Assembly (NCBI GenBank): GCA_008711135.1
Contig: VUAW01000011.1
Location: forward strand, 1-64,000
Direction: 5' to 3'
Origin: Rhodobacteraceae bacterium LNNU 3342
Lineage (GTDB): Bacteria; Pseudomonadota; Alphaproteobacteria; Rhodobacterales; Rhodobacteraceae
Length of the DNA stretch: 64,000 nt
The position numbers were made by a program, and so were the translations under genes. The number at the start of each line of letters is the position of its first letter. The first letter of the stretch is position 1. The notes under the pieces were generated by a model, which worked only from the letters and a program-made list of their open reading frames with translations, was not told where the DNA came from and did no database searches. Below, piece after piece: positions 59,017 through 64,000 of this stretch.

Positions 59017-61368
59017 ATGCGGCTGACCCTGACGGACGAACAGCTTGCCCTGCGCGACTCTGCGCGCCGAGTACTGGCAGAGACCTATGACTTCGGCCAG
59101 CGGCGGCGCATCGCGGCACAGGGCGGGTTCGATCCACAGGTCTGGGCGCGTTTCGCGGATCTGGGATGGCTCGCGCTGGCACTGCCGGAAGAACACGGGG
59201 GCCTGGGCTGCGGAGGAGCCGAGGTGGCAATCCTGGCCGAGGAGCTTGGCCGGGCGGCGGTACTCGAACGCTGGGTGGCCTGCGTGGTGCTGGCAGGCGG
59301 TGTCATCGCGGCGGTGGCAACGCCGGCACAGGCGTCGGCGCTGCTGCCGCCCGTGGCCGAGGGACGGTCCCGTCCGGCGTTGGCGCATTTCGAAGGAAGC
59401 GACAGTCTGATAACTGTTACCGCCAAGGCGCGCCCTGCGGGCGTGGATTGGCGGCTGACCGGCACCAAGCACCTGGTGCTTGATGGTCATGTGGCTGATC
59501 TTCTGCTGGTGACCGCACAGGCTGAGGATGGGCTGGGGGTCTTTATGGTGCGGCCCGATGTGCAGGGCGTGACCCTGTCCCCCTTCGATACGGTCGATGG
59601 TGGGCGTGCCGCCGATCTGGTGCTTGATGACGTTACAGCCGAACGGCTGGGCGAGGGCGACGCCACCGCCGCGCTGTTGGCCTGCATCGACCGGGCCAAT
59701 GCCGCGCAATGCGCCGATGCGCTAGGGGCCATGGGGGCGCTGTTGGATGCCACAACGGCTTATACCAAGGAGCGTGTGCAATTCCGCCAGCCGCTTGCGC
59801 AGTTTCAGGCGCTGCGGCACCGGATGGCGGAAATGGCCGTTAAGCTAGAGGAGGCCCGGGGTATGGCCCTGCTGGCCGCGCTGAGCGTCGATGGCGATGC
59901 CGACACTCGCGCGCGCGGCGTTTCCGGTGCGCGGGCCAAGATCGGGCTGTTGTCACGGCGACTGGCGCAAGAGGCGATCCAGCTTCATGGCGCCATGGGG
60001 TTTTCAGAGGAGATGCCCATCGGCACCTGGTTCAAGCGGCTTTACGCCTTTGAAAACCTCTGGGGCAGCACCGCGCTTCATCTGAGGCGCTACTCGGAAG
60101 TGATCACACGCCCCGAGGTTCTGCAATCCTCGTTGCTGCGCCCCGGCGCAGCGTCGGACGATGCCCTCAACCTGACCATGTCTGAGGAGGACGCTGCCTT
60201 TCAGGCCGAAGTGCGGGCGTTTCTCGACAGTGCCCTGAACGAAGAGACAAAGCGCGCGGAGCGGCTGAATCCCAGCTTTCTGGCGCATCCTGACATCGGC
60301 CTTCCATGGCAGGCACAGCTTCACCAAAAAGGGTGGGTCGCGCCTTCATGGCCCGCAGAATATGGCGGCACCGGCTGGACGCTGACGCAGCGCTACATCT
60401 TTGATCAGGAATGCGAACGCGCCGGAGAGCCGCATTTTCGTGGCGCCAGCCTGAAGATGATCGCCCCGGTCCTGATGCGCTTTGGAACTGAGGCGCAGAA
60501 GGCCTTTTACCTGCCGCGCATCCTGTCTGGAGAGGATCTCTGGGCGCAGGGGTATTCCGAACCGGGATCTGGATCTGACCTCGCATCATTAAGCACCAAG
60601 GCCGTGCGCGAGGGGGACCATTATATCATCAACGGGTCAAAGATCTGGACGACGCTGGGCCATCACGCCACGCGCATGTTCGCGCTGGTCCGCACGGACG
60701 ACACGGGGAAAAAGCAGCAGGGCATCACCTTTCTTCTGATCGACATGAAGGCCCCGGGTATCACCATCAAGCCGATCATCTCGATCTGCGGCACGCATGA
60801 ATTTAACCAGGTCTTCTTTGACAACGTGCGCGTGCCGGTGGCGGATCGCGTCGGCGAAGAGGGAGCAGGCTGGACCATCGCCAAGTACCTGTTGGAATAC
60901 GAACGTGGCGGGGCCTTTGCCGGGGGCTTGCTCCGGGCGCTTTACGTGCGGCTTTACCGCATGGCGGCGACGCCCGGGCCAGATGGGTCACGGGTGCTGG
61001 ATGACCCGCTGTTTCTGGCCCGCTTTGCCGAAATCGGAACCGACATCGACGCCAATGACATGCTGGAACTGGCCGCCATGTCCAGCGTGCAATCGGGTGG
61101 TAGCCCTGGCCTAGTGCCGTCGTCGGTCATGAAGATCGAGCGTAGCCGCATCCGGCAGGAGATCACCGAACTGGCCGCGATGAACCTGGGCCCGGGCGCC
61201 CTGCGTTGGTACCGCGAACGACTGCTCCACCACCTGCCCCAGCAGGACGCGGTGACCGAAGATCGCATGGTTGCCCCGGCGCTTTACTTCAACGCGCGGT
61301 CGCAAAGCATCTTTGGTGGCAGTAACGAGATTCAGCTGGAGATCATCGCGCGGGAACTGCTGGGCTAG
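59017..61368 (+). CDS. Double-length acyl-CoA dehydrogenase (two fused ACAD domains)
   Basis: A 783-residue flavoprotein with two acyl-CoA dehydrogenase units in tandem. The first (about 1-375) has LALPEEHGGLGCGGAEVAIL and ends with QEAIQLHGAMGFSEEMPIGTWFKR-type C-terminal marks. The second (about 390-783) has GYSEPGSGSDLASL, NGSKIWTTLGHHA and a final FGGSNEIQLEII. Such alpha-beta fusions are known (FadE34-like), and only one unit normally carries the active site. In this operon it would dehydrogenate a saturated phenylpropanoyl-CoA to the cinnamoyl-CoA used by the lyase. The start touches the previous stop (TGAATG). It overlaps the convergent oxidase by four bases. Confidence 0.87.
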   Translation: MRLTLTDEQLALRDSARRVLAETYDFGQRRRIAAQGGFDPQVWARFADLGWLALALPEEHGGLGCGGAEVAILAEELGRAAVLERWVACVVLAGGVIAAVATPAQASALLPPVAEGRSRPALAHFEGSDSLITVTAKARPAGVDWRLTGTKHLVLDGHVADLLLVTAQAEDGLGVFMVRPDVQGVTLSPFDTVDGGRAADLVLDDVTAERLGEGDATAALLACIDRANAAQCADALGAMGALLDATTAYTKERVQFRQPLAQFQALRHRMAEMAVKLEEARGMALLAALSVDGDADTRARGVSGARAKIGLLSRRLAQEAIQLHGAMGFSEEMPIGTWFKRLYAFENLWGSTALHLRRYSEVITRPEVLQSSLLRPGAASDDALNLTMSEEDAAFQAEVRAFLDSALNEETKRAERLNPSFLAHPDIGLPWQAQLHQKGWVAPSWPAEYGGTGWTLTQRYIFDQECERAGEPHFRGASLKMIAPVLMRFGTEAQKAFYLPRILSGEDLWAQGYSEPGSGSDLASLSTKAVREGDHYIINGSKIWTTLGHHATRMFALVRTDDTGKKQQGITFLLIDMKAPGITIKPIISICGTHEFNQVFFDNVRVPVADRVGEEGAGWTIAKYLLEYERGGAFAGGLLRALYVRLYRMAATPGPDGSRVLDDPLFLARFAEIGTDIDANDMLELAAMSSVQSGGSPGLVPSSVMKIERSRIRQEITELAAMNLGPGALRWYRERLLHHLPQQDAVTEDRMVAPALYFNARSQSIFGGSNEIQLEIIARELLG

Positions 61369-62735
61369 CCCTCGTGGCCAAGCTTGCCGGGGTTCATGAT
61401 GCCCTTCGGATCGAAGGCAGATTTGAGCGCTTTCATCAGCTCCACCGCCTCCCCATGTTCACGGCGAAGGTACTTCAGCTTCGAAATGCCTACGCCATGC
61501 TCGCCGCTGAAGGTGCCCTCCATGTCCATCGTGCGCTGGTAGAGCCGCTCTGCCAGCCGCTCCGCCTCGGCCAGTTCGGCGGGGATCTCAGGCTTGATCA
61601 GGTAGCCCACGTGGAAGTTTCCGTCGCCGACATGGCCGATGATCTTGCCGGTGATGAAGGATGCGTCGAGATCCGCCCGCGCTGCGAGGATCGCCTCGGG
61701 GAGGCGGGAGACGGGGACACAGACATCGGTGGTGTAGGTCTTGCATCCCGGGCGCAGCGACTGGTTCGAATAGATCGTTTCGTGCCGCGCCTTCCAAAGC
61801 CGGGCACGATCTTCGGTGCGTGTCGCCCAATCAAAATCCGCGCCGCCGTTCTCAGCGGCCAGCGAGCGCACGGTCTCGGATTGCTCTTCCACCCAGCGGG
61901 CGCTGCCGTGAAATTCGAGGAACAGCGTCGGCTGGCGTTTCAGGCCAAGATTGGCATGTGCATTGGCGGCATCCACGGCCACCTCGTCCAGGAATTCGAT
62001 CCGCGCCACGGGGATGCCGCTTTGCAGGGTTTCGACCACGGTTTCCACCGCGCCCCTCATGGTGGCAAAGCTGCAGATCGCCGAGGCGATGACATCGGGC
62101 ACCGGCTGAAGGCGGACGGTCACCTGCGTGATGACGCCCAGCGTGCCCTCTGCCCCCACGAAGATCTTGGTCAGATCATAGCCCGTCGAGGATTTCTTGA
62201 CCCGCCGCCCGGTGGTGATGATCTGCCCCGAGGGCGTGACCACGCGCAGGGCGATGACGTTTTCACGCATCGTGCCATAGCGTACTGCCGTCGTGCCGCT
62301 GGCGCGGGTCGAAGCCATGCCGCCAAGGCTCGCGTCGGCGCCGGGATCGACGGGAAACATCAGCCCCATGTCGCGCAAGTGCTCGTTCAGCTGCTTGCGC
62401 GTGACGCCGGCCTCTACCACCGCATCGAAATCCTGCGGGTGTACCGCCAGGATGCGGTTCATCCGCGTCATGTTCAACGAGATGCCGCCCCGGATCGGGA
62501 TCGTGTGCCCCTCCATCGACGAGCCCGCGCCGAAAGGGACCACGGGCAGGCCATGCTGGTGGCAAAGGGCGACGGTGCGGACCACGTCGTCTTCGGTTTC
62601 GGCAAAGACTACGGCATCGGGGAGGTGCGGGGGCTGGCGGGACATGTCGTGGCTGTGGTGATCGCACACCGCCGCGTTCTGCGAAAGCTTTTCACCAAGC
62701 GCCTGTTGCAGGATCGTGATCGCGGCTTGGTTCAT
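61365..62735 (-). CDS. FAD-binding 2-hydroxyacid dehydrogenase (GlcD/D-lactate dehydrogenase type)
   Basis: A 456-residue flavoprotein of the vanillyl-alcohol-oxidase fold. The FAD domain at about 35-215 has VVPFGAGSSMEGHTIP (about 65-80) and DPGADASLGGMASTRASGT (about 129-147); the C-terminal domain holds GHVGDGNFHVGY (about 366-377) and GEHGVGISK (about 412-420). It oxidises a D-2-hydroxy acid (glycolate, D-lactate or D-mandelate type) to the 2-oxo acid. GGAGGT precedes the ATG, which overlaps the stop of the L-type enzyme upstream (ATGA), so the two are translated together. Confidence 0.87.
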   Translation of the reverse strand: MNQAAITILQQALGEKLSQNAAVCDHHSHDMSRQPPHLPDAVVFAETEDDVVRTVALCHQHGLPVVPFGAGSSMEGHTIPIRGGISLNMTRMNRILAVHPQDFDAVVEAGVTRKQLNEHLRDMGLMFPVDPGADASLGGMASTRASGTTAVRYGTMRENVIALRVVTPSGQIITTGRRVKKSSTGYDLTKIFVGAEGTLGVITQVTVRLQPVPDVIASAICSFATMRGAVETVVETLQSGIPVARIEFLDEVAVDAANAHANLGLKRQPTLFLEFHGSARWVEEQSETVRSLAAENGGADFDWATRTEDRARLWKARHETIYSNQSLRPGCKTYTTDVCVPVSRLPEAILAARADLDASFITGKIIGHVGDGNFHVGYLIKPEIPAELAEAERLAERLYQRTMDMEGTFSGEHGVGISKLKYLRREHGEAVELMKALKSAFDPKGIMNPGKLGHEG

Positions 62736-63955
62736 GATACCTCCGGCGGGGTGAAATCAGCGCTGGTCCAGGCGTCGGGATGGCGGGTCCGCAGGCTGCG
62801 CACGTGATCAAGCGACGTGAGGCCGCATTGCGCCATGGCGCTACTTAGCTCCTCGATAAATGCCCCGGCCATGTGCCGCGCTCCGATATCCCCCAATGCC
62901 GCCAGTGCCAGCATGAAGGCCCGTCCGGCAAAGGCACCCTGCGCACCCAATGCCATCGCCCGCAGGACGTCCACGCCCCCGGTCACGCCGCTGTCCAGCA
63001 TTATCGTGCAGCGGTCGCCGACGGTTCGTGCGATTTCGGGCAGCACATCGATGCCGGCCGGCGCGGCATCGAACTGGCGCCCACCGTGGTTGGACACGAT
63101 GATGCCATCGATACCCAAGGCCACGGCCTGTTCGGCATCCCCCGGGTGCATGACGCCCTTGACCATCATCGGGCGCGGCCAGCGGTCGCGCAGTCGGGCC
63201 AACGCCTCCCACTCGAACCCGCCGCCGACGTTCTTCTGCACGAAGCTGGCCGTTTGCTCATACCCTCCGCCACTGTAGGCCAGCATATTGGCAAAGTTCG
63301 GCCTGCCGCGCCGGGCCAGCGCCAGCGACCACGGCAGGGCGGTCGCCATCTGCACCAGCATCCCCGGCCCCAGCCGGAAGGGCATGACAAAGCCGTTGCG
63401 CAGGTCGCGCGGGCGCTTGGTGCGGGCCGGCACATCCAGTGTGGCCACCAGCACCTGCGCCCCCGCCGCCTGCGCGCGGTCTGCAAGATGATGGCTGATG
63501 CGATGATCGTCGGCAGGCAGGGGATAAAGCTGGAACCACGTCACATCGGGGGCGATGGTGGCGACAGTTTCGATGGTTTCAGTCGCCAGCGTGCCTACCA
63601 GGTAGGGAATGTTGGCACGCTGCGCCGCGTCTGCGAACAGCCGGGTGGCGCCGGGCCACATGATGCCGTCAAAGCCGATGGGCGAGATGCCGATGGGGGC
63701 GGCATACCGACGGCCAAAGAGCGTGGCCGAGGGATCGACCGGTGCCACCTTGCGGCCATAGCGCGGGGCGATCTGCACCGATTGCAGAGCGGCGCGGTTA
63801 CGCAACAGACCACTCTCGTCGCCGGCGCCGCCTTGGATGAAGTCGAAGGCAAAGCGGGGGATGCGCCGAGCCGCACGACGTTCAAGGTCGCTGACCGACG
63901 GAAAGCCCCGGCGCAGTTGTGCAAGACGCCGGATTTCGGACGGAACAGCGTCCAT
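62732..63955 (-). CDS. FMN-dependent L-2-hydroxyacid dehydrogenase (LldD/mandelate dehydrogenase type)
   Basis: A 407-residue FMN barrel enzyme. SDLERRAARRIPRFAFDFIQGGAGDE-type opening (about 21-46), ISPIGFDGIMWPGA near 92-105, the active-site segment GIIVSNHGGRQFDAAPAG near 284-301 with the catalytic histidine, and LDSGVTGGVDVLRAMALGAQ near 315-334. It oxidises an L-2-hydroxy acid such as L-lactate or (S)-mandelate. Its start lies three bases after the stop of a further upstream gene. Together with the D-type enzyme both stereoisomers of one acid could be used. Confidence 0.87.
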   Translation of the reverse strand: MDAVPSEIRRLAQLRRGFPSVSDLERRAARRIPRFAFDFIQGGAGDESGLLRNRAALQSVQIAPRYGRKVAPVDPSATLFGRRYAAPIGISPIGFDGIMWPGATRLFADAAQRANIPYLVGTLATETIETVATIAPDVTWFQLYPLPADDHRISHHLADRAQAAGAQVLVATLDVPARTKRPRDLRNGFVMPFRLGPGMLVQMATALPWSLALARRGRPNFANMLAYSGGGYEQTASFVQKNVGGGFEWEALARLRDRWPRPMMVKGVMHPGDAEQAVALGIDGIIVSNHGGRQFDAAPAGIDVLPEIARTVGDRCTIMLDSGVTGGVDVLRAMALGAQGAFAGRAFMLALAALGDIGARHMAGAFIEELSSAMAQCGLTSLDHVRSLRTRHPDAWTSADFTPPEVS

Positions 63956-63958
63956 GCC

Positions 63959-64000
63959 TCAGTAACTCACCACGACTTCCAGAAGCGCCTGCTGGCCGCT
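63959..64000 (-). CDS. C-terminal end of an unidentified protein (partial)
   Basis: The last 13 codons of a minus-strand gene (ending ALLEVVVSY) with TGA at 63959-63961, three bases before the LldD-type start. The ending resembles the last strand of thiamine-diphosphate enzymes (pattern PALLEVVVD), but this is too short to be sure. The close spacing makes it part of the 2-hydroxyacid operon. Confidence 0.5.
   Translation of the reverse strand, partial: SGQQALLEVVVSY

Noticed and set aside
59017-61368. Double ACAD as an artefact of a lost stop codon
   Set aside because: The join has no homopolymer, the linker is of normal composition, and fused ACADs are a known form.

Overview
The window is high-GC DNA from an alphaproteobacterium. 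Gene families, GTG starts, ATGA overlaps and the replication module fit Rhodobacterales, perhaps Paracoccus-like; the taxon is an inference. A complete replication and partition module (Rep_3-type initiator, iterons, a DnaA box, ParA, ParB and two ParB-site-like palindromes) at about 12.9-16.9 kb indicates a plasmid or chromid. No tRNA, rRNA or CRISPR array was seen.

Layout: 0-12.9 kb holds nutrient uptake and oxidation: an FAH-family hydrolase, an NMT1/SsuA-type ABC transporter ending in a GntR regulator, and an oligopeptide-type ABC operon divergent from an XRE-cupin regulator, a DAO-family oxidase and a 2-hydroxyacid dehydrogenase. 12.9-17.1 kb is the replication region. 17.2-21.8 kb has an old-yellow-enzyme flavoprotein divergent from a LysR regulator, a GNAT protein and a small hypothetical gene. 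21.8-26.0 kb is loosely packed and holds a two-subunit molybdenum hydroxylase like isoquinoline 1-oxidoreductase, flanked by possibly decayed DNA.

26-50 kb is an aromatic-acid island: a TAXI-TRAP transporter, an ACMSD-like amidohydrolase, an MBL hydrolase, an MFS exporter, UbiX, UbiD, two SDRs, gentisate 1,2-dioxygenase, fumarylpyruvate hydrolase, a frameshifted RibB, a VOC protein, alpha/beta hydrolases, an FAD hydroxylase and GntR, IclR, LuxR and MarR regulators. The FAD hydroxylase could make gentisate from a hydroxybenzoate, which the dioxygenase and hydrolase would take to pyruvate and fumarate. UbiX would supply prenyl-FMN to UbiD, and RibB may boost the flavin supply.

50-61 kb adds a tripartite tricarboxylate-type transporter and a hydroxycinnamate side-chain module: a FerA-like ADP-forming acyl-CoA synthetase fused in frame to an aldehyde dehydrogenase, two hydroxycinnamoyl-CoA hydratase/lyase paralogues and a double-length acyl-CoA dehydrogenase. 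It would shorten phenylpropanoids to benzoates that feed the gentisate or UbiD branches. 61-64 kb has D- and L-type 2-hydroxyacid oxidases and the tail of another gene.

The strongest oddities are the synthetase-ALDH fusion crossing a run of 11 G, the frameshift in ribB, operator-like repeats shared between separate aromatic operons, and a nested palindrome before the hydrolase at 44455.
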